Of a stretch of 64,000 nt of DNA, positions 44,262-52,812 are shown piece after piece. How positions within the stretch are numbered: the first letter of the stretch is position 1; every line of letters starts with the position of its first letter. The stretch lies in assembly GCF_009861505.1 (NCBI RefSeq), contig NZ_WTFT01000002.1, positions 248,001 through 312,000 of the forward strand, given 5' to 3'. The stretch comes from Pseudomonas izuensis (lineage in GTDB: Bacteria > Pseudomonadota > Gammaproteobacteria > Pseudomonadales > Pseudomonadaceae). The position numbers were made by a program, and so were the translations under genes. The notes beneath the pieces were generated by a model. It saw only the letters and a list, made by a program, of their open reading frames with translations. It was not told the DNA's origin and searched no databases.

Positions 44262-44828
44262 ATGGCAGTTGAATTTCGTTCGGCAGTCCGCGCCGATGCG
44301 CGGGAGATTGCGCGGTTGTTCCAGATTTCATCAGAGGGCGCTTCGGATTACATCTGGAGCCAGATCGCAGAGCCCGGCCAGGATCTGCTGGACGTCGGCG
44401 CCCTGCGCTACGCCCGTGACGACGTGGATTTTTCCTGGCAAAACTGCCTGATCGCCGAAGCGCAAGGGCAGGTCGTGGGCATGATGCACAGCTATGTGAT
44501 GCGTTACGATCCATTCGCGGTGCCGGTGACCGATCCTGTACTGGCACCCTATGCCACGATGGAAATTCCCGACACCCTCTACATTTCCAGCCTGGCGCTG
44601 CATGAAGGCTGGCGCAATCAGGGGCTGGGCAAAGTGTTCCTCGCCTACGCCTACGATCGCGCCAATCAGCTGGGGCTCAACGGCCTGAGCCTGATCGACT
44701 ACGCCGCCAACACCGGCGCCCGGCGATTCTATGAACGCCATGGTTTCCGTATCGTTGATCGATGCCAGATCACGCCACATCCGATGATTCGGGTGACGGG
44801 TGAGGCTTATCTCATGTATCGGCCCTAG
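44262..44828 (+). CDS. GNAT-family N-acetyltransferase
   Basis: 188-residue acyltransferase. The acetyl-CoA loop is EGWRNQGLGKVFLAYAYDRA (about residues 115-134), followed by SLIDYAANTGARRFYERHGFR, the typical C-terminal strand-helix of GNATs. GGGGA upstream of the ATG. Monocistronic between two REPINs. Substrate unknown. Confidence 0.87.
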   Translation: MAVEFRSAVRADAREIARLFQISSEGASDYIWSQIAEPGQDLLDVGALRYARDDVDFSWQNCLIAEAQGQVVGMMHSYVMRYDPFAVPVTDPVLAPYATMEIPDTLYISSLALHEGWRNQGLGKVFLAYAYDRANQLGLNGLSLIDYAANTGARRFYERHGFRIVDRCQITPHPMIRVTGEAYLMYRP

Positions 44829-44837
44829 CGCCGATCC

Positions 44838-44932
44838 TCTGTAGGAGCGAGGCTTGCCCGCGAAGAGGCCATCTCATCCGACAAGGATGTCGCCTGACAC
44901 ACCGCTTTCGCCAGCAAGCCGGCTCCTACAGG
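44838..44932. repeat. REPIN of mixed REP classes
   Basis: First arm 44838-44864 (GGCTTGCCCGCGA type), second 44907-44932 (GCCAGCAAGCCGGC type). Confidence 0.84.
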
Positions 44933-45056
44933 AAGCCTTTCCCCTTCGCGTTGGACTACATTTTACTGTGCGCTGGTAAGGGTGCAGCACGCTGTTACGG
45001 AGCTTTCATAGATTCAGCGCTGATCATAAAACCTGGTTTTTATGAGCGGGTTGGCG

Positions 45057-46271
45057 ATGAAGCCTCTAACGCTGTTTCTGTTTGTATGGGTTGCCATTTT
45101 TTCGCCAGGAACGTTGGCCGATACACGGCTGAACAAGCCTGTACCGCTTTATGAGCCCGAGCAGGACTTCAATCAATGGTTGGCATCTGATCAGGGACCA
45201 AAAGCCTCCCTGACGCAAATGCGCGAGCGTTGCGACCGTGTGCTGGATGCTGCGAAGAACCTGGATTGCTCCGTGACGGTGATCGCCCGCATGTTCGAGC
45301 TCAAGGCCGCCAATCAGCTGCCTGATTACTATCTGGCGATCAAGCGCAAACACGCGCCGGCCATAGAGGCCGATCAAGAGCTGAAAATGTTGTTCTCGAT
45401 GTTCGGGGAGCAGTCTCTGTTGACCCTGAGGACGACTGGCGATTTCACGGTGAAAAGAACATCACAGCGTGAAGTCCTCAGGATTCATTCGTATGCCAGT
45501 GACTATTTCATTGCCGGAGAGCAGCTGCCCTTCATTGATGTCGCTGCGGCCAATGGTCATTCGGCCCGTTTCGTTCTCGACACCGGCGCCCCGCAAACCC
45601 GGGTCAATGTCGACACCGCCCGGCAGATGGGGATCAAGTTGCTGACCGACTCCCACTACGCCTACGGCACGTTCTACGGCGAGGGCAACCTGCCCGCCAG
45701 GCTCGGCATTCTCGACTCGCTGAAGGTGGGCGCCAGCGAATTCCACAACGTGCTGGTGTTTGTCAGCGATCGGGACAACTTGCTGGGGCTGGATCTGATC
45801 AGCAAGTTAGGGCACCTGAAGTTGGCCCGTAAAACCCTGGAGCTCAACCCCGCCCGGTCCCCGCGCTGCGACTCACCGATCAACTACACCCGCACCGACC
45901 TCAACCAGCGACTGACCATCGCGGCTAGCCTGGACAACCGGACGACGCAGGCCATCGTCGATACCGGCAATGTCGACTACCTGACGTCGGCCATGCCGGG
46001 TGAGCAGGTCAATGTCGTGCAGTCCATGACCCCTGGCAATTCCCCTCCCGATACCCCCGATAGACATCGCTACCAACGCTTCAAAGGCGTGCTGAACCTG
46101 CCTGGCCATAGCCTGCCGATCACTTACAAATACTACCCGGGCTTCACCATCCCGCCGTCGTGGGTGAGCGGGCGGTATGTGCCGTCGGTTCTACTGGGGT
46201 GGCGGGCATTCGATGATTTTGAGTTGAATCTGGATATCGACGCGGGGCGGTCGTGTTTCAACAAGGTTTGA
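45057..46271 (+). CDS. Secreted two-lobed retropepsin-like aspartic protease
   Basis: 404 residues from ATG 45057, with signal peptide MKPLTLFLFVWVAIFSPGTLA. Two retropepsin-type active-site motifs occur in one chain: FVLDTGAP (DTG 175-177) and AIVDTGNV (DTG 302-304). Each is followed by its own hydrophobic-Gly partner (NLLGLDLI near 242 and SVLLGWRAFDDF near 378). The chain thus holds two complete lobes, like a pepsin-type pseudo-dimer. The N-terminal about 150 residues are of unknown fold. An alternative start at 45042 adds five residues. Substrate unknown; periplasmic or secreted by signal. Confidence 0.83.
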   Translation: MKPLTLFLFVWVAIFSPGTLADTRLNKPVPLYEPEQDFNQWLASDQGPKASLTQMRERCDRVLDAAKNLDCSVTVIARMFELKAANQLPDYYLAIKRKHAPAIEADQELKMLFSMFGEQSLLTLRTTGDFTVKRTSQREVLRIHSYASDYFIAGEQLPFIDVAAANGHSARFVLDTGAPQTRVNVDTARQMGIKLLTDSHYAYGTFYGEGNLPARLGILDSLKVGASEFHNVLVFVSDRDNLLGLDLISKLGHLKLARKTLELNPARSPRCDSPINYTRTDLNQRLTIAASLDNRTTQAIVDTGNVDYLTSAMPGEQVNVVQSMTPGNSPPDTPDRHRYQRFKGVLNLPGHSLPITYKYYPGFTIPPSWVSGRYVPSVLLGWRAFDDFELNLDIDAGRSCFNKV

Positions 46272-46314
46272 TGAGCGCCTGGCGGTGTTTACCCACAATC
46301 CCTGTTGGCGGTTC

Positions 46315-46323
46315 TGTGGATAA
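46315..46323 (-). promoter_or_regulatory. DnaA box 1 (TTATCCACA)
   Basis: Exact match to the high-affinity DnaA-binding 9-mer on the minus strand. Confidence 0.8.
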
Positions 46324-46464
46324 CATGTTCGCCCCTTGCTAAACACCTTGTAAACCGTGGTCTGTAGCCCTTCGTTCAAAAAACAACCAGCCTAAGCTGC
46401 GGTTTTTCATGGGTTTTTTCAGAGGATAAGTACAGGACTTGCCCCCAATCTCTGTTGGCGCTTC

Positions 46465-46473
46465 TGTGGATAA
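46465..46473 (-). promoter_or_regulatory. DnaA box 2 (TTATCCACA)
   Basis: Exact 9-mer, 150 bp after box 1, same orientation. Confidence 0.8.
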
Positions 46474-46646
46474 GATGTTCACTTACCGCTACAGGCCTTA
46501 CAAGACGTGGCTTTCGTGCTTCTGGTTAAAAATCGATCAATCCATCGTTTTTAACGGTTCAATCGTGCTGGAAGCCATAAATTTCACGGCTTATAGCGGT
46601 TTTCCACAGCGGTGGAGAAGTTGCCCCCAAAGTCTGTTGGCGCTTC

Positions 46647-46655
46647 TGTGGATAA
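46647..46655 (-). promoter_or_regulatory. DnaA box 3 (TTATCCACA)
   Basis: Exact 9-mer, 182 bp after box 2, same orientation. Confidence 0.8.
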
Positions 46656-46828
46656 GGTGTTCGCTATACGCTACAAGTCATGCAATGCGGGGCTTTCAAA
46701 GGTTTGATCAAAAATTGATCAGGCGCTGGTGAAAACCCTGGTTCTGAATAAGTCACGGATTTTCTTCGGTTTCTGTGGAGAAAGTTTTCAACATGTCCAC
46801 AGTTGTCCCCATTTGCTGTGGGTGGAGA

Positions 46829-46837
46829 TGTGGATAA
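46829..46837 (-). promoter_or_regulatory. DnaA box 4 (TTATCCACA)
   Basis: Exact 9-mer, 182 bp after box 3, same orientation. One-mismatch copies also occur at 46774-46782 and 46936-46944. Confidence 0.8.
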
Positions 46838-46955
46838 CTTGTTTGCGGAAGGCTGGGAGCCGCGAAGGGCATAGCGCTGAACGGAATAGATCATATTTCG
46901 TACAGTTCTGAGGCGGAGGGTGTCAGGAGTTTATTTGTGGATAGTTAGATCGTTT

Positions 46956-47104
46956 TCGCGAGCAGGCTCGCTCCTACAGGATTTGTGAACAACACAGATC
47001 TACTGTAGGAGCGAGCCTGCTCGCGATGGTCGTGAACGATAACGCGGGGTATGAGGCAATCCGCGGTGTTCGGGCATCCATCGCGAGCAGGCTCGCTCCT
47101 GCAG
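46956..47104. repeat. Triple REP cluster (GCGAGCAGGCTCGCTCC class)
   Basis: Copies at 46956-46980, 47003-47028 and 47079-47104 in alternating orientation, immediately downstream of gbcA. Confidence 0.9.
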
Positions 47105-47121
47105 GTTCAGGGACAGGCTAG

Positions 47122-48417
47122 TCAGCCGGTGACCGGGACGCCTTTGAGGTACGGCGCAGGCTCGGCCCCCAGGTTGCTCAGCAGGCGCTCGCTGTACCAA
47201 TCCACAAAGTTCACCACGCCGAACTCATAAGTCTTGGAGTACGGCCCTGGCTGGTAGGCGGTGGAGTTGATCCCGCGCTGGTTCTCTTCGGCCAGGCGAC
47301 GGTCCTGGTCGTTGGTGGCGTCCCAGACCTGGCGCATGCGCTCCACGTCGTAGTCCACGCCTTCGACGGCGTCCTTGTGGACCAGCCACTTGGTGGTGAC
47401 CATGGTCTCCTGGGCGCTGATCGGCCACACGGTGAAGACGATGATGTGGTCGCCCATGCAGTGGTTCCAGGAGTGCGGCAGGTGCAGGATGCGCATCGAG
47501 CCCAGGTCCGGGTTCTTGATGCGGCCCATGAGTTTGGCACAGCCTTGCTTGCCGTCGATGGTCATCGACACGGTGCCCTTGAGCAGCGGCATGCGCACAA
47601 TGCGGTTGCGCAGGCCGAAACTGGCGTGGGCGTAAGGGATTTTCTCGGCTTCCCAGGACGCGGCGGACGCAGCGACGTGGTCCTTGAACGCCTGGTCGGC
47701 GCGCGGGTCGGTGACGTCGTCCCACTCCAGCAGGGTTTTCAGCAGTTCCGGGTGCGACGCGTTGCAGTGGTAGCACTCGCGGTTGTTTTCCAGCACAAGC
47801 TTCCAGTTGGCCTTTTCCATCAAGGTGGTGGTGATCGCCACCTTGGTGTTCTCCATGTCGTACGGTTCCATGTAATGGTTGAGCGTCGACAGGAAGTCAT
47901 CGATGGCCGGCGGGTTCTCCGCGAGGCTGATGAAGATGTAGCCGCCAGCCGTCTTCACATTCACCGGTTTGAGGCCGTACTGCTTCATGTCGAAGTCGTC
48001 GCCCATCTCGGTGCCGGCGAACAGCAGGCGACCGTCCAGTTCGTAGGTCCACTGGTGATAGTGGCAGACCAGTTTGGCGACCTTGCCCTTGTCGCTGGTG
48101 CACAGGCGCGAACCACGGTGGCGGCAGACGTTATGGAACGCGTGCACCACGCCTTCGGCACCACGAATCACGATGATCGGGTTCTTGCCGATTTGCAGGG
48201 TCAGGTAGTTGCCTTTGGCGGGAATCTCGCAGGTCATGCCGGCGATCAACCACTCTTTCTGGAAAATCTCCTGCATGTCGATATCAAACAGGCGCTCGTC
48301 AGAGTAAAACGGCTGCGGCAGCGAGAAGGTGCGCTCGCGCTCTTGCAGCATCTGGGCGGTGGCCTTGCGTGCGGGTTCCAGCGGATCGCCCAGGCTCAGT
48401 GTAGTAGTGACGTCCAT
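47122..48417 (-). CDS. gbcA: Glycine betaine monooxygenase, Rieske subunit GbcA
   Basis: 431-residue ring-hydroxylating-type oxygenase that removes one methyl of glycine betaine as formaldehyde, giving dimethylglycine. The Rieske [2Fe-2S] ligands are Cys98/His100 (CRHRGSRLC) and Cys118/His121 (CHYHQW). The mononuclear iron site includes the ENNRECYHCNASHPEL helix. GAGGA precedes the ATG. Divergent from its reductase gene gbcB, as in P. aeruginosa. Confidence 0.96.
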   Translation of the reverse strand: MDVTTTLSLGDPLEPARKATAQMLQERERTFSLPQPFYSDERLFDIDMQEIFQKEWLIAGMTCEIPAKGNYLTLQIGKNPIIVIRGAEGVVHAFHNVCRHRGSRLCTSDKGKVAKLVCHYHQWTYELDGRLLFAGTEMGDDFDMKQYGLKPVNVKTAGGYIFISLAENPPAIDDFLSTLNHYMEPYDMENTKVAITTTLMEKANWKLVLENNRECYHCNASHPELLKTLLEWDDVTDPRADQAFKDHVAASAASWEAEKIPYAHASFGLRNRIVRMPLLKGTVSMTIDGKQGCAKLMGRIKNPDLGSMRILHLPHSWNHCMGDHIIVFTVWPISAQETMVTTKWLVHKDAVEGVDYDVERMRQVWDATNDQDRRLAEENQRGINSTAYQPGPYSKTYEFGVVNFVDWYSERLLSNLGAEPAPYLKGVPVTG

Positions 48418-48709
48418 CGTTTAATCCTCAAGGCCATCTGCGTGGCCGGCGAAAGTGGCTAATCAGGTTGGGTCAGGGTTGCTGCGCAAGGTGTAAGGAT
48501 TGTGTCTTGGTATGGGGCGAGTGTGGGGCCGGCGCTGCCCGGAACCTTATCCATGGGCGACATGGTGCAATCTGTTCCCGACGCGCAAGCCCCGGTAGTT
48601 GGGGGCTGGTCGCGATAAGCATGTGAATGTCGCAGATAGGTAAATGGCTGGTCTGCGCTATACGCAGAATCGCCAACATGAAGGCCGACAGTCGGCCGTG
48701 GAGATCAGC
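48418..48709. promoter_or_regulatory. gbcA-gbcB divergent control region
   Basis: 292 bp. GCGAC at 48557-48561 and CCGAC at 48578-48582 are 21 bp apart, like the cbcX and caiX sites. A second pair, GTCGC at 48609-48613 and 48629-48633, is 20 bp apart in the other orientation. One pair may serve each gene. Binding by GbdR is inferred. Confidence 0.5.
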
Positions 48710-49810
48710 ATGTCCAACAACTTCCTGAACCCGGTAACCACCCAGACCTGGGCCAATGGTCGGCACATCGTCCGTTGCGTCAAAGTCATCCAGGAAACCT
48801 GGGATGTGCGCACCTTTTGCTTCATGGCCGATCAGCCGATCATGTTCTTCTTCAAGCCGGGGCAGTTCGTCACCCTGGAGCTGGAGATCGAAGGCCAGCC
48901 GATCATGCGCTCGTACACCATTTCCAGCTCGCCGTCGGTGCCGTACAGCTTCTCGGTGACCATCAAGCGTGTGCCGGGCGGCAAGGTTTCCAACTGGCTG
49001 CACGACACCTTGCATGAAGGCTACGAACTGGCGGTGCACGGCCCGGTCGGGCTGTTCAACGCCATCGACTTCCCGAACCCCAAAGTGCTGTATCTCAGCG
49101 GCGGCGTGGGCATCACGCCGTGCATGTCCATGGCGCGCTGGTTCTTCGATACCAACGGCAATGTCGATATGGCGTTTATCCACAGCGCCCGCTCACCGAA
49201 AGACATTATTTATCACCGCGAGCTGGAACACATGGCGGCGCGGATCGAAAACTTCAGCCTGCACCTGATCTGTGAAAAACATGGTTTCGGTGAACCCTGG
49301 GCCGGCTATCGCGGTTATCTGAACCACAAGATGCTCGAACTGATGGTTCCGGACTTCCTTGAACGCGAAGTGTTCTGCTGCGGTCCGACGCCTTACATGA
49401 ATGCGGTCAAGCGCCTGCTGGAAAACGCTGGCTTCAACATGAAGCGCTACCACGAGGAGTCATTCGGTGCCACGCCGCCAGAGGCCATCGCCGATGCCGT
49501 GGAGAATGCCGAACAGGCCGCCGATGCGCCGCAAGTCGATGCCGCGGACCTGCATCAAGTGGAGTTCACCGCGTCCGGCAAGAGCATCCGGGTGGCGCCG
49601 GGCGAGACCGTTCATGCAGCCGCCGCCAAGGCCGGTTTGCTGATACCGAAAGCCTGCGGCATGGGCATCTGCGGCACCTGCAAGGTGTTGAAGCTGGGCG
49701 GCGAAGTGGAGATGGAACACAACGGCGGGATCACCGAAGAGGACGAAGCCGAAGGGTACATCCTGTCGTGCTGCAGTGTGCCGAAGGGGGATGTGCGGAT
49801 CGAGTACTAA
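48710..49810 (+). CDS. gbcB: Glycine betaine monooxygenase, reductase subunit GbcB
   Basis: 366-residue flavin/NAD(P)H reductase with a C-terminal plant-type ferredoxin. FAD motif RSYTISSSP (about residues 67-75), NAD domain VLYLSGGVGITPCMSMARWF, and [2Fe-2S] ligands in CGMGICGTC plus the distal SCC. It passes electrons to GbcA. Start at ATG 48710 (MSNNFLNPV), with GGAGA upstream; the 22 codons ahead of it lack similarity. Confidence 0.95.
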   Translation: MSNNFLNPVTTQTWANGRHIVRCVKVIQETWDVRTFCFMADQPIMFFFKPGQFVTLELEIEGQPIMRSYTISSSPSVPYSFSVTIKRVPGGKVSNWLHDTLHEGYELAVHGPVGLFNAIDFPNPKVLYLSGGVGITPCMSMARWFFDTNGNVDMAFIHSARSPKDIIYHRELEHMAARIENFSLHLICEKHGFGEPWAGYRGYLNHKMLELMVPDFLEREVFCCGPTPYMNAVKRLLENAGFNMKRYHEESFGATPPEAIADAVENAEQAADAPQVDAADLHQVEFTASGKSIRVAPGETVHAAAAKAGLLIPKACGMGICGTCKVLKLGGEVEMEHNGGITEEDEAEGYILSCCSVPKGDVRIEY

Positions 49811-49829
49811 CCCGCACCGGTAATCCCAT

Positions 49830-49921
49830 TGTGGGAGCGAGCCTGCTCGCGAAGGCGTACTGACATTCAACATTGATGTTGACTGATCCGGCGCTTTCGC
49901 GAGCAGGCTCGCTCCCACAGG
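49830..49921. repeat. REPIN: inverted REP pair (GCGAGCAGGCTCGCTCC class)
   Basis: Copies at 49830-49854 and 49897-49921, with the recurring loop ATTGATGTTGACTGATC, between gbcB and the convergent SDR gene. Confidence 0.9.
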
Positions 49922-49934
49922 TTTTTGTGTTTCT

Positions 49935-50759
49935 TCAATCAATGAACAGGTCCGGCATCAGCTTGTCGCTGGTGCCTGGCGCAAACCGATAGTGTTCGAA
50001 CTCGGTTACGCCGTTTTCCCGCAGTATTTCCTCATCAATCAGCAAGCGCCCCGTCAAGCTGCGGTTTGCGCTGCTCAGAATCACGTGGGCGGCATCCGCC
50101 ATGATCGCCGGCGTGCGCGCATGTTTGAACGATTCCCGTGACCCCAGCTGAAATTCAATGGCCGCCGTGGCAATCATGGTCTGCGGCCACAGCGAATTGA
50201 CGCTGATACCGTAATTCCTGAATTCCTCGCTCATGCCCAGGGTCAGCATGCTCATGCCGTATTTGGTCACGGTATAGGGGCTGTATTGGGCGAACCACTT
50301 CGTCGCCAGGTTCAACGGTGGCGACAGGTTGAGGATGTGCCCGGCGGATTTTTTCAGGTATGGCAACGCCGCCTGACTGCACAACAAGACGGCGCGGGTG
50401 TTGATCTGGTGCATCAGGTCGAAGCGCTTGAGTTCGAGGTGCTGAACCCCGGTCAGCTTGATCGCCCCGGCGTTGTTGACCAGCGCATCGATGCCGCCGA
50501 AATGTTCATTGGCCCGAGCCAGGGCCTGATGTACGGCCACTTCATCGCGCACATCCACTTGCAAGGCCAGTGCCTTGCCGCCAGCCGCTTCGACTTCCTC
50601 GGCCACGCTGTAGATCGTGCCCGGCAGTTTGGGGTGCGGTTCGGCACTCTTGGCGGCGATCACGACGTTGGCACCGTCGCGAGCGGCGCGCAGTGCGATC
50701 TCGCGACCGATGCCGCGACTGGCGCCGGTGATGAACAGGGTTTTGCCTTGCAGTGACAT
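49935..50759 (-). CDS. Short-chain dehydrogenase/reductase (HSDL2-like)
   Basis: 274-residue SDR. Cofactor loop TGASRGIG (residues 11-18), NNAG, and the catalytic YTVTK (about residue 166). The text LNLSPPLNLATKWFAQYSPYTVTKYGMS and the ending ENGVTEFEHYRFAPG match the HSDL2-like SDR group. Start at ATG 50759 with AGGAGC upstream. The gene lies among betaine genes, but a role there is unproven. Confidence 0.87.
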   Translation of the reverse strand: MSLQGKTLFITGASRGIGREIALRAARDGANVVIAAKSAEPHPKLPGTIYSVAEEVEAAGGKALALQVDVRDEVAVHQALARANEHFGGIDALVNNAGAIKLTGVQHLELKRFDLMHQINTRAVLLCSQAALPYLKKSAGHILNLSPPLNLATKWFAQYSPYTVTKYGMSMLTLGMSEEFRNYGISVNSLWPQTMIATAAIEFQLGSRESFKHARTPAIMADAAHVILSSANRSLTGRLLIDEEILRENGVTEFEHYRFAPGTSDKLMPDLFID

Positions 50760-50823
50760 GCGTACGCTCCTGGTTGTTATTGTCTGTACGGCTCGACAGA
50801 CAATGTAGACCGTGTACGCGAAA

Positions 50824-50905
50824 CTGTAGGAGCTGGCTTGCCAGCGAAGGCGGTGTGTCAAGCGGACCGCGTTGCGGCGTTCGCCAGCAAGCCGGCTCCT
50901 ACAGG
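50824..50905. repeat. REPIN of mixed REP classes
   Basis: Arms at 50824-50848 (GCTGGCTTGCCAGC) and 50881-50905 (GCCAGCAAGCCGGC), between ltaE and the SDR gene. Confidence 0.86.
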
Positions 50906-50910
50906 GTGTC

Positions 50911-51951
50911 TTATGCAGACATGACTTGGCGGATGTCCCGAGCCAATTCCCGCACGCGCTCTTCTTCGGTATCCCACGAGCACATGAAACGTGCGCCACC
51001 GTTGCCGATGAAGGTGTAGAAACGCCAGCCCTTGGCCGTCAGCGCGGCGATGGCCGGTTCCGACAGTTGCAGGAACACGCCGTTGGCCTGCACCGGGAAC
51101 ATCAGTTCCACGCCCGGGATGTCGCTGACCAGTTCGGCCAGCAGTTGCGCGCAGTGGTTGGCGTGGCGGGCGTATTTGAGCCAGGCGTCGTTTTCCAGGA
51201 TGCCGACCCAGGGTGCGGACAGGAAGCGCATCTTTGAAGCAAGCTGTCCGGCCTGTTTGCAGCGGTAATCAAAGTCTTCAGCCAGTTTGTGGTTGAAGAA
51301 CAGAATCGCTTCGCCCACGGCCATGCCGTTTTTCGTGCCGCCGAAGCACAGCACATCGACACCGGCTTTCCAGGTCAGGTCGGCCGGTGAGCAGCCGAGG
51401 AACGCGCAGGCATTGGAGAAGCGTGCGCCGTCCATGTGCAGGTTCAGGCCCAGTTCCTTGCAGGTGGCGCTGATGGCGCGGATTTCGTCCGGGGTGTAGA
51501 CGCTGCCGACTTCGGTGGCCTGGGTCAGGGTCACCACGCGAGGTTTGGGGTAGTGGATGTCCTGGCGCTTGAGGGCGATTTCGCGGATCGACTCCGGGGT
51601 CAACTTGCCGTTTTCGGTGCGGGCGATCAGCAGTTTGGAACCGTTGGAGAAAAATTCCGGCGCGCCGCATTCGTCGGTTTCGACGTGGGCGGTTTCCGAG
51701 CAGATCACGCTGTGGTAACTCTGGCACAGCGACGACAGGGCCAGGGAGTTGGCGGCGGTACCGTTGAAGGCGAAGAACACTTCACAGTCGGTTTCGAACA
51801 GCTTGCGGAAATCGTCGGACGCGCGGGCGGTCCACTCGTCGTCGCCGTAGGCGCGCTGGTGGCCATGGTTGGCCTGTTCCATGGCAGCCCAGGCTTCAGG
51901 GCAAATGCCGGAATAGTTGTCGCTGGCGAATTGTTGGCTCTTATCGGTCAT
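50911..51951 (-). CDS. ltaE: Low-specificity L-threonine aldolase
   Basis: 346-residue PLP enzyme splitting L-threonine and allo-threonine to glycine and acetaldehyde. Opening FASDNYSGICPEAW and HGHQRAYGDDEWT fit the family. PLP-lysine lies in FGGTKNGMAVGEA (about residue 207) and HMDGARF binds the cofactor ring. Placed beside gbcAB and glyA, as in P. aeruginosa, tying it to glycine/serine metabolism. Confidence 0.94.
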   Translation of the reverse strand: MTDKSQQFASDNYSGICPEAWAAMEQANHGHQRAYGDDEWTARASDDFRKLFETDCEVFFAFNGTAANSLALSSLCQSYHSVICSETAHVETDECGAPEFFSNGSKLLIARTENGKLTPESIREIALKRQDIHYPKPRVVTLTQATEVGSVYTPDEIRAISATCKELGLNLHMDGARFSNACAFLGCSPADLTWKAGVDVLCFGGTKNGMAVGEAILFFNHKLAEDFDYRCKQAGQLASKMRFLSAPWVGILENDAWLKYARHANHCAQLLAELVSDIPGVELMFPVQANGVFLQLSEPAIAALTAKGWRFYTFIGNGGARFMCSWDTEEERVRELARDIRQVMSA

Positions 51952-52082
51952 GGCCTGCTTCCGTGGTCGAGGCGCCTATGGTGAGGCGCCTCGTGGTCGA
52001 TGATGGTGCGCACTTTACCGAAGATCGTCCGGGGGGCGCACGGGATGTCACTGTCAGAAATTTACGGGGATGCCGGGCAATT

Positions 52083-52811
52083 ATGCACGTGTCTATTGAC
52101 TTAAAGCAGCGCGACCGCGCACTGGATTTGCTCAAGTGGCTGGCGCTGCTGAGCATGGTGCTCGATCACCTGCGATATGTCGGTTACTCCGCCGATTGGC
52201 TGTATGTGCCGGGGCGTCTGGCGTTCCCGTGGTTCTGCCTGGCAATGGCGGCGAATCTGGCGCGGACCGAGGTGGTCGCGGCCAGCGGGCAGTGGCGATA
52301 CCTGGGCTGGTTGCTGCTGTTTAGCGCCGTGAGCGAAATTCCCTACCGAATCTACATCCCCGATCCCGACACCTTGAACGTGTTGCCCACCCTTGCCTTG
52401 GGCTTGCTGGTGGCGCGGGGCTGGCAAGACCGCACGCTGCAGGCGCGATTGTTGGCTGGCGCAGCGCTGGTTCTGGCGGTGTTGTTTTGGGGGCGGCTGA
52501 TGTTCGGTTTTTTCGGTGTTCTGTTGCCGTTGGCGATGCTGCTGGTGATTCGGCGTCCCTGGTATTTCGCATTGCTGCCGGGGCTGGTCTGCCTGGCGGG
52601 CAATCAATGGCAGGTGCTGTATTACGCCATTCGATTGGGTAATCACGTGGCGATGGCGGCGATTGCCACTTGTCTGATTGCGCCATGGCTGGGGCTGTTC
52701 CTGTTGCGACACGCCCATGCCGTAAAACCACCGCCGATGCGGCGCTGGGCGTATGCCCTGTATCCCGTGCATTTCCTCATTCTGCTCGCTTTACGACAGG
52801 CAATCGCATAA
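52083..52811 (+). CDS. TraX-family membrane protein
   Basis: 242-residue polytopic protein with about eight membrane segments. The N-terminal RALDLLKWLALLSMVLDHLRY is the signature of TraX, the pilin N-acetyltransferase of F plasmids; chromosomal relatives have unknown targets. I use ATG 52083 (MHVSIDLKQRDR). Divergent from ltaE by 131 bp; the region between them has no visible special site. A REPIN follows. Confidence 0.83.
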   Translation: MHVSIDLKQRDRALDLLKWLALLSMVLDHLRYVGYSADWLYVPGRLAFPWFCLAMAANLARTEVVAASGQWRYLGWLLLFSAVSEIPYRIYIPDPDTLNVLPTLALGLLVARGWQDRTLQARLLAGAALVLAVLFWGRLMFGFFGVLLPLAMLLVIRRPWYFALLPGLVCLAGNQWQVLYYAIRLGNHVAMAAIATCLIAPWLGLFLLRHAHAVKPPPMRRWAYALYPVHFLILLALRQAIA

Positions 52812-52812
52812 C

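Larger units (their letters stand above)
46291..46850. repeat. Degenerate tandem repeat, about 182-bp unit (first spacing 150)
   Basis: Units begin near 46291, 46440, 46622 and 46803 with CCCACAATC/CCCCCAATC-like text. Units 1-3 share a 29-bp block (46302-46330, 46452-46480, 46634-46662) containing CTGTTGGCG and TTCTGTGGATAA. Unit 4 keeps mainly the TGTGGATAA. Confidence 0.8.
46272..47121. other. 850-bp gene-free region with DnaA-box array and REPs
   Basis: No credible gene. The left 600 bp is a degenerate tandem array of about 150-182-bp units, each with a perfect DnaA box; the right part is a triple REP cluster. The short open frames present are not supported by ribosome sites or composition. 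Confidence 0.8.

Noticed and set aside
46439-46732. A 97-codon plus-strand frame in the DnaA-box region
   Set aside because: It arises from the repeat units, has unlike composition and no ribosome site.
46272-46911. A possible chromosomal replication origin
   Set aside because: It has DnaA boxes but no dnaA, dnaN or rpmH neighbours and no clear AT-rich unwinding element, so origin status is not supported. It is reported as a box array only.
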